Below, piece after piece: positions 43,225-51,243 of a DNA stretch of 64,000 nucleotides (positions within the stretch are counted from its first letter, which is position 1; each line of letters starts with the position of its first letter). The notes beneath the pieces are model-generated. The model had not been told where the DNA came from. It saw nothing but the letters and a program-made list of their open reading frames with translations, and did not search any database. The position numbers and the translations under genes are program-made. The DNA is from Paenibacillus alba (lineage in GTDB: Bacteria; Bacillota; Bacilli; Paenibacillales; NBRC-103111). The DNA lies in the NCBI RefSeq assembly GCF_013204855.1, contig NZ_JABMKZ010000019.1:85192-149191 (forward strand). The letters are read 5' to 3'.

Positions 43225-43888
43225 CGAAGGATCAAAGCTTATGTCTCCGGCAACCCTCACAGCCTCACTGCCTTATGCAGGGATAAACGGCTTGCCCCCA
43301 AGTGGATTCCTTGCAGGGATGGTTTGCAGTCTTTCAAACCCTAGTCGGACAGGCTACACTGTCAGGATCGGTTTGAAAGGCGCAAGCTCCCTGCTCAGTG
43401 AATCAACAGCGGCAAGCCGTTTATGCGCATAAGACCCAGTGTGAGGCGTTTCGGTTGCCGCGGTAGCGGCTTGATCCTTCGGATCTTAGACCCTCGTTCG
43501 CGCCGCGGCCAAGGACAGACGGCTTTTTACAAACGCGCTTCCCGCAGCGCCTCGCTCCTTCCCCCTTTTGGGACTGGATACGCTCATGCTCATGCTGGCT
43601 TGCTCCTCACCTTGGCTCTTATTCGTGGCAAACGGCTTCCTCGCCGATCGATTCCCCTTCCTATCATGATGCCTGTCTGTCCAAGGGAACGCCTCACCTG
43701 CCCTGATGCCGAGAAACGGCTTGTCCGCTGTTGATTCACCTTGCAGGAAGCTTCTGCCGCCTCTCAAATTCTGAGAGGCGAAAAGCGTTCCTGCACCGGA
43801 ATCAACTAGGGGAACAAGCCGTTTCTCGGTTCCATCAGGGGCGGTGAGGGCGTGGAGGTTGCCGGAGGGCATAGGCTTTGATCCTTCG
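43225..43888. repeat. GC-rich nested palindromic element, about 660 bp, non-coding
   Basis: Unit 1 (43225-43481) is an imperfect palindrome: CGAAGGATCAA at its left end matches TTGATCCTTCG at its right, ATAAACGGCTTGCC (43283-43296) matches GGCAAGCCGTTTAT (43411-43424), CTTTCAAACC (43331-43340) matches GGTTTGAAAG (43370-43379) and GACAG/CTGTC form the tip. Unit 2 (about 43683-43860) has GAGAAACGGCTTGT (43711-43724) against ACAAGCCGTTTCTC (43814-43827) and GCCTCTCA/TGAGAGGC (43759-43779) at its tip. The right end (TTGATCCTTCG, 43878-43888) also pairs with the left end of unit 1, so the whole element is a nested inverted repeat. It is much richer in GC than the neighbouring cassettes. Open frames inside it are by-products of the composition. 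Confidence 0.8.
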
Positions 43889-43949
43889 TTGTTCTGCTGC
43901 GCTGAAAGCAGACCTACTTTTACTTTTATAGTTAGAAACCGTCGCGTCT

Positions 43950-43989
43950 AAAAAAGAAAAAGCCGCCGTGCGACTGTCGCATGGCGGTT
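43950..43989 (-). terminator. Strong minus-strand terminator
   Basis: On the minus strand AACCGCCATGCGAC pairs with GTCGCACGGCGGCT and is followed by TTTTTCTTTTTT. It follows the gene remnant at 44002. Confidence 0.85.
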
Positions 43990-44001
43990 GAAAAATGATA
44001 G

Positions 44002-44142
44002 TTATTTAACTGCTATTTTCAAAGTGCCCTTTTCCCACTCTTGTAGAACAATTTTCGCGTTAAAACTAACAGACCTATTATCACAAGTAATTAAACTTTC
44101 TAACACTGATTTGGCAAGCTCTGCTTGCCTGATTAAGTCCCA
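44002..44142 (-). pseudogene. C-terminal remnant of an unidentified gene
   Basis: A 46-codon frame without a start, reading WDLIRQAELAKSVLESLITCDNRS...QEWEKGTLKIAVK and ending 12 bases before a strong terminator. Composition and terminator suggest a real gene end whose 5' part was lost, perhaps an earlier immunity gene. Not recognised. Confidence 0.4.
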
Positions 44143-44187
44143 TTATTTCTATAGCGGTTATTTGTTGTTAGCGATACATCGGCAGAT

Positions 44188-44223
44188 AAAAAAACCACCC
44201 TACGATGGATTGTCGCAAGGTGG
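44188..44223 (-). terminator. Cassette-end terminator, minus strand
   Basis: On the minus strand CCACCTTGCGAC pairs with ATCGTAGGGTGG, followed by TTTTTTT; nearly the same sequence as at 40870-40904 on the other strand. 6 bases after the TPR gene stop. Confidence 0.88.
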
Positions 44224-44229
44224 ATGGGA

Positions 44230-45006
44230 TTAATCTTCTACTAATAAAGAAACATCATTGACCAATTTATTTGCATAGGGATGTTGCGGATCAATCATTA
44301 ATACAGCTTTACCCCAAGTAATACAGTTTTTATAATCTTTCATTCTAAAATAACACAGTGCTATATGATATATAATTTCTATATCGTTTGGTTCATGCTT
44401 ATTCGCTTCTTGAAACCAAGATAATGCTTCTGTATAGTTTTTAATTTTGTAAAAAACGACCCCTTTGTTATAAATCGCATCTATACAGTCATTATCCAGT
44501 TTAAATGCAACATCAAATTCTTTTACTGCCATCTCGATTAGTTTTAATTTGAAATAACACTTGCCTAAGTTTAAATGTGTTTCTGATTGCTCGTTGTTTA
44601 TTTCTAAGGATCTTTTATAATAGACTACTGCCTTTTCATAATCTTTTATCTCGTAATAACTCAGTCCTAAATAAAAATAAACATCTTCACTGTTTGGATC
44701 TATCTTAGATGCTTGCTCCAGTAATTCTACTGCCTTCTCATGGTCTCCTAATTCTAAGTACATTCTACCCAAGTTCATTACAGGTCTTTCCCAGTCTGAA
44801 TGCGTTTCGATCAACTTACTAAATACTTCTTTAGCCGAAGCGTAATCATTTAACCTTAAATAGCAACAACCAATGTAGTTTAGACAATCCCCAGAGTTGA
44901 GCAAACTTTGTGCCTGCTTAAAAAGCTTTAGTGCTTCTTGATAATTTTCAAGAACATATTGATTTTCTGCTTCCTCGTAGACTTCATCATAATTCATAGC
45001 GTTCAC
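44230..45006 (-). CDS. Tetratricopeptide-repeat protein in the immunity position
   Basis: 258 residues made almost entirely of TPR units (about six; e.g. SGDCLNYIGCCYLRLNDYASAKEVFSKLI, SEDVYFYLGLSYYEIKDYEKAVVYYKRSLEI, CIDAIYNKGVVFYKIKNYTEALSWFQEA). No signal peptide or enzyme domain. It starts 40 bases after the stop of an orphan RHS tip on the same strand and ends at a cassette terminator, so it occupies the slot of the cognate immunity protein. Confidence 0.75.
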   Translation of the reverse strand: MNAMNYDEVYEEAENQYVLENYQEALKLFKQAQSLLNSGDCLNYIGCCYLRLNDYASAKEVFSKLIETHSDWERPVMNLGRMYLELGDHEKAVELLEQASKIDPNSEDVYFYLGLSYYEIKDYEKAVVYYKRSLEINNEQSETHLNLGKCYFKLKLIEMAVKEFDVAFKLDNDCIDAIYNKGVVFYKIKNYTEALSWFQEANKHEPNDIEIIYHIALCYFRMKDYKNCITWGKAVLMIDPQHPYANKLVNDVSLLVED

Positions 45007-45045
45007 CTTTCATTTCAAAATAAGAAATCACATATATTAAACAAA

Positions 45046-45765
45046 TTATGGGATAGGTATTAGATTACGAGGAGGAAAGAGTCTTGTCCCCTCTGAAATT
45101 ATCCAATATATTATAGTTCCTGCTCCTACAGCCTTCGCTGTCGTCCCAACCATATTATTATTTGAAGGAGCAAGAGTAGGTGAATATGAAGGTCCAATGA
45201 ATGGTTGGTCGTTTATATCCACATTAGAATAATTACCATCTTTTAATTCATCCCATCCCTTATTGTCATCGTTTCTTCCGTTTTTTTTTGCATCATGCAG
45301 ATCCTTTGATTTTTCTTCTCTTTCTTTCGTGCCACGTTTTCCAAGAGCTTGATCAACTTGTTTCTTTTCTCTTTTTTTAGCGTCTCCTCCTCTCATGGCA
45401 TCTCTTCCATTTTCATCATACAGATTATCATATTGATCATCATACTCATCACCAAAATCAGACTTCAATACATCTAACAATTGGGTGTTTTGCTCCGTTG
45501 TACCTTCGTATTGAGAAACGTCTGACACGATTCCATTTTGTTGTGCTAAGTTTGCCCTGTTTGTAAATGAGGAATCCTCACCTAAATTCTCAAGATAATC
45601 AACCACAGAGCCTTTAACATGCCCCGTTGGATCAATATTCGTAAGTGGATTATTCTCCACATACGTATACAAATTCAAACTAAGAGGATTATTAATCTGC
45701 CCTTCATACGTATCCACTTTAGATAAAAGATTCTCTTCAAAAAAGAACGTAAAAGAAGGAGGCAA
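45046..45765 (-). CDS. Orphan RHS C-terminal toxin cassette with hydrophobic tail
   Basis: The RHS-core tail (DTYEGQINNPLSLNLYTYVENNPLTNIDPTGH) begins near 45711; the codons before it are not RHS-like and the TTG start lacks a ribosome binding site, so this is a displaced tip. After DPTGH comes SVVDYLENLGEDSSFTNRANLAQQNG, a pre-toxin region, then a highly charged stretch (GDAKKREKKQVDQALGKRGTKEREEKSKDLH) and a hydrophobic end (GTTAKAVGAGTIIYWIISEGTRLFPP). The hydrophobic tail suggests membrane action, but no toxin family is recognised. The TPR gene follows. Confidence 0.65.
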   Translation of the reverse strand: MPPSFTFFFEENLLSKVDTYEGQINNPLSLNLYTYVENNPLTNIDPTGHVKGSVVDYLENLGEDSSFTNRANLAQQNGIVSDVSQYEGTTEQNTQLLDVLKSDFGDEYDDQYDNLYDENGRDAMRGGDAKKREKKQVDQALGKRGTKEREEKSKDLHDAKKNGRNDDNKGWDELKDGNYSNVDINDQPFIGPSYSPTLAPSNNNMVGTTAKAVGAGTIIYWIISEGTRLFPPRNLIPIP

Positions 45766-45827
45766 CCGCTAATTCCAGTTGCCACCCATTATATCAGCCT
45801 GCCAAACTCTTTCGATTCCCCTGAAAA

Positions 45828-46166
45828 TTAGTATTTACCGAAATATTCATCAGAAAAATCGCCTTGAATATTATAATCCACATCATAGTAGAATAATTGA
45901 ATTTCCGTTCTCGGATGAACTAATTCAAGACATATTCTATAATATGGAAACTCCCTATCAGTATTATTGATAAAGATATTTGTGCATTTGTACCTTATTT
46001 TTAAATCCGAATACTTTAAACCTGCTGGTAACTTCTCCTCTTCATCTTTCAAAAAGTTACAATGACTATTAGAAATAAGTTTTTCAAGAAGTTCTATTGA
46101 ATTCTTTTTTGTTTTCTCAAAGTTATACTTGTCATTAAAAGCCTGTTCAATCAATTTTAGTTCCAC
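45828..46166 (-). CDS. Immunity protein of the full-length RHS toxin
   Basis: 112 residues, soluble, not assigned to a family (MELKLIEQAFNDKYNFEKTKKNSIELLEKLIS...RTEIQLFYYDVDYNIQGDFSDEYFGKY). Its start is 21 bases after the RHS stop codon and its frame has the same low GC. Position and size make it the cognate immunity gene of the 46188-51230 toxin. Confidence 0.7.
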   Translation of the reverse strand: MELKLIEQAFNDKYNFEKTKKNSIELLEKLISNSHCNFLKDEEEKLPAGLKYSDLKIRYKCTNIFINNTDREFPYYRICLELVHPRTEIQLFYYDVDYNIQGDFSDEYFGKY

Positions 46167-46187
46167 TTAGTCTTCACCACCTTTTGG

Positions 46188-49100
46188 TTACTTCCCACTT
46201 GTCATATAATCAAAGATCATAGCACCATTTTCATCAACTCTTCCATATACTCTCACATGATTTGGAGCTCCTGTAACTTTTAGCTTGTAGTTATAGGTAT
46301 TCCCCTTATACGTAAGAATTTCATTATCCGTTAAGCTTATTATTCCGTCAGCACCTTCTCGTGCTCTAGCGTAACCCATATCTTTTGCCTTAACAAACTT
46401 TTTGTCTAGTTGCAACTTTGTCAATTCATTATATACATCGTGATTAATCCAACGCGCACTAGGCAGATTAGGCGATGCACAATTATGTACCCAGATACCG
46501 AGATTGGAAACGAAGTATGAATGGAAATCTGCTACCTCAAAGTTATAGACTGTGGCCTGCCGTGTCTCTTTCTCAATCTTCCCAATCGCCATTTTCGTGC
46601 CATTACTTGAGACAAGAAAGTCGCCGACTTTAAGGTCTTTGACTAATGTCCATCCCTCACCTTCCAACCAGAATGGATGTAATCCAGTTACCTCAATAAT
46701 TTCATTCCCAATGTGTACATAATAAATTTCATCAGCTTGTTTTTGAAATAGTCCAACGACCTCTTTATATGCCACTTCCCCAGTCTCGTCAGACTTAGCG
46801 AGAACCTTGTCACCTAGCTCGATTTCCTCGATAGGTTTCTCCCCTTCATCTGTTAAAACATTTGTTCCTGCTGTAAAGCAATTACACTCTGCGGAAACAT
46901 TAACTGATGCTTTTGCTCTTGCTGATTTCGCCCCCGTCGCTACAGCAGCACCTATCTCAACATAGGATTCCAACAAATTTGCTAAATCAGCAGCACTTGC
47001 TATATCAGCCACATTTACATTGACTAATACTCCTATTGCCCATTTTGATTCTTCAAGTGAATTTCCATATGGACTTGTCATTGTCGCTTTGGCGAATAGG
47101 TAATTAAAATAATTGTTATCATCATCCTGAAATATCCCCTGATAATAACCTCCAAGTTGGCTGCTTGCCTCTGACCTGCTGATATCTCCATCTCTTGCCA
47201 TTTGAAGCATTAAATCAATTTCCCTTGGGTCATGCCCACTAGGGTCAGTATTTGTCAGTGGATTGTTATGCACATAAGTATACAGGTTAAGGCTCAGCGG
47301 ATTATCAATCTGCCCTTCATTCGTATCCTCATTAATAAACCGCCCCATAGAAGGGTCATACCACCGCGCCCGCAAATACTGCAAACTCGTGGCATCATCA
47401 AACATCTCACCACTATACTTAAACAGTTGTGGCACATTCTCCTGCTGACTGGCTATATTTCCCCAAATATCGTACTGATACGAATTAATCTTAGTTAATC
47501 CAGTGCTATCCATTAGGTTTACGACATCACCATGGCCATTTTGAACATAGTAAGCTTTGCCACCGGAGTCCTCACGTGCCACAAGTCCATTACCACGAAT
47601 GTATCGAGCTTTTAATGTTGCTGCACCATTTACAACGTTACCTTCGGCAATGACATTTGATCCGCTATTGTAATATCGTGTACTTTGACCATTCTCTGTA
47701 CGCTCCCACAGAACCCCGTCACCGTTATATTTATAAACTACATTTCGGCCATTTTTCGTCGTAACATTAGTTAGACGATTACGTTTGTCGTATGTGTACG
47801 TTGAATCTGGACTATCAAATGGATGATTTGTCGTCATACTTGTTCGGTTGCCGCGATTATCGTAATCAAATGTCTCATCGAATTGCGATGATGTTTGTAT
47901 ACGATTCAACGGATCGTACGTAAATGAGTAACTCACCCCATTCTCCATCTTTGTTAATTGATTGCCGTTGTTGTCATACGACGAATAACTAAACGTATTC
48001 AAAGGAGAACCATCGGATTTCTTCTGAGTTAAGGTGCTCAGTTGTAATCCGTCATACGTAAAGTCCGATGTAACACCATTTTTCTGGCGGGTGCTGTTCA
48101 AGAGATTATTTTTGTAATAAGAATATTGTGCTTCAATATCCTCTAAAGATGAGCCTACAGAAATTAATCGATTACGGGAATCGTATCCATAGTAAGAATT
48201 AGAGCCAAATGGATCAGTAAGGCTAGTCATATTTCCCTGTGAATCGTAGCTGTAACTCAGTATGCGCCCATCAGGATAAGTAACTTTACTCAGAAAGCCA
48301 TTAGACGGGGTATATGAATACAAAGTAGTACCCGTAGAATCACTCATATGGATACGACGGCCTACTAAATCATATTGATAAGAAACGGATTCGTTGGCTA
48401 TTACTTGACCTTGAGAATCTAATACATCGGATTGAAGGAGAAAGTTACGATAATCATAAGTGTTTTTAAACGTTTCTCCATTGCGATCTTTGGACCCTAT
48501 CCGATTTCCATTTGCATCGTGGTAAAACTTTTGAATTTTATTATTAGCATCCGTTGTTTGAATAAGTCGTCCTAACTCATCATACTTGTTCTGTTTCGTA
48601 TTATGATCTGGAAAAGTAGTTTTCAAGATCTTCCCCAGATAATCATATTGGTAGGTTGTTTTTTCATTTTTGGCATTTGTAACCGCAGTTAAATGTCCTA
48701 GTACATCATACTCCATTCTAGTTATGTTCTGTGGAGGGACATCATGATCTTTAAAAACGGTTAGATTACCAGCATAATCATAATCAAAAACACCAGTTAC
48801 GTTAGTCTTCGTTTTTGTTGATTCTGTTCTTGTATCAAGTCGCCCTAATTTATCATAATGTTCCTTTTTTACATTACCTTCCGGATCAGTCTGTATTTTG
48901 TAAAAATATATATCATCATATTGAACTGATTCGAAAGAATTATCCGGATAAATCGCCTTATTTGGCCTACTCCATTGATCATATTCATTGTAAGTTCGAT
49001 TTCCTAGCGCATCTTCTACATAGTTTTGACGTCCGTGTTGATCATAGTCATATTTTTGTTTCGTCCGATAGATACCATTTTCAATCAGTCCGATTTCGGT

Positions 49101-51230
49101 TTTCCAACCAATAGGATTCCAAGTCGTTAGAGATGCTTGGCCCATTTCGTTTATTACTCGAATTTGGTTCGTATCATCCATGTAATTGATTTCTTTTACA
49201 CTTAAATCTGGTTGAACAACTTTAATAAGGCGACCTAAAATATCATACTGATATTTTGTAATATTCTGGTTGCCATCCACGAACTGTATCGGCTTTCCGA
49301 TTGTTGGATCGTAATCCAGCTGTTTGGTAATCGTTGATGTCGTTCCATCGGCATCTTTGACATTTACAGTTAATTTCGTCGGAAATGCACCCTTATACAA
49401 AGAACTATAGGCAGTTTGATACAATGTCTCTTGCCCTTGATTGGTTGTTACACGTGTTTGGAGACTATTTCCGTATACATCAAAATTTTCATATCCAATC
49501 TGTTTCAGTATCTTACCTGAACTACTTCCCTCTCTTATCTTTTCTGATGTAACACTGCCTTTATCGTTACGTGTATATTCCGTATATTGAACTTGAGTTG
49601 CACTAACTGGCTGCGAAACATTCAATAATAAATGTGAACTTGGATCGTAGCCATATGTGGTTTGGATAGTTAGCGGATTTGTCGAAGACATGACATTTCT
49701 ATAATCATCATAGTTAATGATTGATGTAATAGGTTCCGAACTTTCATTTGTCACAGCATTCTTATTCGTTACTGTCGTTATAGTTGGATTGGTGTATCTT
49801 TTGTCCTCGTTATAACTCATATCTGTTATCTTTCTGTAATTGCCAGATGATGCAGTTATCTTTATGTTATATATGGCAGGAGGGGTTTCTGAGTCTATAA
49901 AATCTTTTTTATTAAAAAACTCTGTTGAGGTCAATCCATCGTTAACTGTCACTGAATACCTTAAATCTGAATTTGCTAAACTACCAATATCTCCGTTATA
50001 CGTAATGTCTTTGCGATTCTTCACTTCGACAGAGCCGTTCGAAAGTGTTATATGATCTTCACGGGCAACCACACGGTAAACTTGATTTACATTATCAATA
50101 TCTGGATCTTGATGCCTATACTGTCTGGAGATATCGTTGTTCAAAAATCGTGTATAAGGCGTATTTTCGTAATAATAAACACTTTTAGCTCCTGTCGGAT
50201 AATTAACCCCCGTAAGCAGTGCATAAGGGTTACTGTTTAATGGTGTAGAACCATGCATGTTATATTTTGCATCTTTAATACTATAATCATAAGTTGTAAT
50301 TCTACCCGCAGAGTCCTCTACCTTAGTTAACAAATCAATTCCATTCTGATTTGTTTTATAGTAAGTAATTGAATAACTTCCTTTAGTAACTGTCACATAG
50401 TTTGCCATATAAGATATGTTAATTGTATTACCTACCCCATCAACAATAGCAATGAGCTTATCATTGAGAATTGAATAGTAGAATTGAATTTTATTCTCAT
50501 AATTATCAGAAATTTGAATAATCCTTCCTCTTCCATCAAAAAACTGATTAATACCTTTAATGGAACGTAAGACGGACATTGAACTTAATCCATTTACATA
50601 AACATGGCTATCTAACTCAAAACTTAAATCTTTCCACGGATAACCTTCAAGTGTATTCCCAACTATTTTATAAGTACCACTGCCTGCAGGATGCACATAC
50701 AAATCTGTGCTGCCATATTGCCCTAAGACATAAGGAATTTCCCACGACCATCCCTTGCCAATCGGCGAAATTATCTCTTCTTGAGAAGGATCACTGTTAA
50801 TCCCTCCATTATTCAATTGATAAAATTGAGATGATTCACTGTTATATGATCTTGTTAATGCAAAAGAAAGACCGTTGGGCCCAATAATACTTAGATCATC
50901 GCTCTTTAAAGAAAGAGATCCATTTAGAGTAGATAATGTCTCGTTATCCAATTGAATGGAAAATGGGGCAGTCTCCGGTTCAGTCTTAACATAATTAAAT
51001 GCGGAACCCGGATCTGAGCTATCCATTGCCTGAATCGTTTGATACTCTCTGGAACCTAAGTCACTAGTAATCACACTTTTAGCGTTCTTTGATTGATTAA
51101 TAGGCCTTACATTCGATTGATCTTGATTATCGACAGAGTTAGCACTTACTGTCCCTATTTTCGAATAAGTTGGAAAGAGATTAATGAATAAGGAGAGCAA
51201 TACTATCAGAATATATATTTTCTTCTTCAA
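46188..51230 (-). CDS. Secreted RHS-repeat polymorphic toxin with Hint domain and C-terminal toxin tip
   Basis: 1,680 residues. TTG start with AGGAGGAG 9 bases upstream. Signal peptide (KIYILIVLLSLFINLFPTYS). A long array of YD/RHS repeats (for example YQYDILGRLIKV, YEYDSNGN-like units) builds the hollow shell; the core ends at about residue 1,340 with GRFINEDTNEGQIDNPLSLNLYTYVHNNPLTNTDPSGH. A Hint (intein-like) protease occupies residues 1,449-1,584: it starts CFTAGTNVLTDEG and ends FHSYFVSNLGIWVHNC. It would release the last 96 residues, an unassigned tip with GYARAREGADGI and NHVRVYGRVDENGAMIFDYM. Co-transcribed with the upstream subtilase (13-base gap). Resembles WapA-type contact toxins of Bacilli. 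Confidence 0.9.
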   Translation of the reverse strand: MKKKIYILIVLLSLFINLFPTYSKIGTVSANSVDNQDQSNVRPINQSKNAKSVITSDLGSREYQTIQAMDSSDPGSAFNYVKTEPETAPFSIQLDNETLSTLNGSLSLKSDDLSIIGPNGLSFALTRSYNSESSQFYQLNNGGINSDPSQEEIISPIGKGWSWEIPYVLGQYGSTDLYVHPAGSGTYKIVGNTLEGYPWKDLSFELDSHVYVNGLSSMSVLRSIKGINQFFDGRGRIIQISDNYENKIQFYYSILNDKLIAIVDGVGNTINISYMANYVTVTKGSYSITYYKTNQNGIDLLTKVEDSAGRITTYDYSIKDAKYNMHGSTPLNSNPYALLTGVNYPTGAKSVYYYENTPYTRFLNNDISRQYRHQDPDIDNVNQVYRVVAREDHITLSNGSVEVKNRKDITYNGDIGSLANSDLRYSVTVNDGLTSTEFFNKKDFIDSETPPAIYNIKITASSGNYRKITDMSYNEDKRYTNPTITTVTNKNAVTNESSEPITSIINYDDYRNVMSSTNPLTIQTTYGYDPSSHLLLNVSQPVSATQVQYTEYTRNDKGSVTSEKIREGSSSGKILKQIGYENFDVYGNSLQTRVTTNQGQETLYQTAYSSLYKGAFPTKLTVNVKDADGTTSTITKQLDYDPTIGKPIQFVDGNQNITKYQYDILGRLIKVVQPDLSVKEINYMDDTNQIRVINEMGQASLTTWNPIGWKTEIGLIENGIYRTKQKYDYDQHGRQNYVEDALGNRTYNEYDQWSRPNKAIYPDNSFESVQYDDIYFYKIQTDPEGNVKKEHYDKLGRLDTRTESTKTKTNVTGVFDYDYAGNLTVFKDHDVPPQNITRMEYDVLGHLTAVTNAKNEKTTYQYDYLGKILKTTFPDHNTKQNKYDELGRLIQTTDANNKIQKFYHDANGNRIGSKDRNGETFKNTYDYRNFLLQSDVLDSQGQVIANESVSYQYDLVGRRIHMSDSTGTTLYSYTPSNGFLSKVTYPDGRILSYSYDSQGNMTSLTDPFGSNSYYGYDSRNRLISVGSSLEDIEAQYSYYKNNLLNSTRQKNGVTSDFTYDGLQLSTLTQKKSDGSPLNTFSYSSYDNNGNQLTKMENGVSYSFTYDPLNRIQTSSQFDETFDYDNRGNRTSMTTNHPFDSPDSTYTYDKRNRLTNVTTKNGRNVVYKYNGDGVLWERTENGQSTRYYNSGSNVIAEGNVVNGAATLKARYIRGNGLVAREDSGGKAYYVQNGHGDVVNLMDSTGLTKINSYQYDIWGNIASQQENVPQLFKYSGEMFDDATSLQYLRARWYDPSMGRFINEDTNEGQIDNPLSLNLYTYVHNNPLTNTDPSGHDPREIDLMLQMARDGDISRSEASSQLGGYYQGIFQDDDNNYFNYLFAKATMTSPYGNSLEESKWAIGVLVNVNVADIASAADLANLLESYVEIGAAVATGAKSARAKASVNVSAECNCFTAGTNVLTDEGEKPIEEIELGDKVLAKSDETGEVAYKEVVGLFQKQADEIYYVHIGNEIIEVTGLHPFWLEGEGWTLVKDLKVGDFLVSSNGTKMAIGKIEKETRQATVYNFEVADFHSYFVSNLGIWVHNCASPNLPSARWINHDVYNELTKLQLDKKFVKAKDMGYARAREGADGIISLTDNEILTYKGNTYNYKLKVTGAPNHVRVYGRVDENGAMIFDYMTSGK

Positions 51231-51243
51231 ACAACGTCTCCTC

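Noticed and set aside
43241..43872. Open frames on both strands inside the palindromic element
   Set aside because: GC-rich inverted repeats produce long frames on both strands; none has a start signal or recognisable protein.
43225..43888. Integron attC sites
   Set aside because: The palindromes lack paired RYYYAAC/GTTRRRY core sites in the right places and no integrase gene is present.
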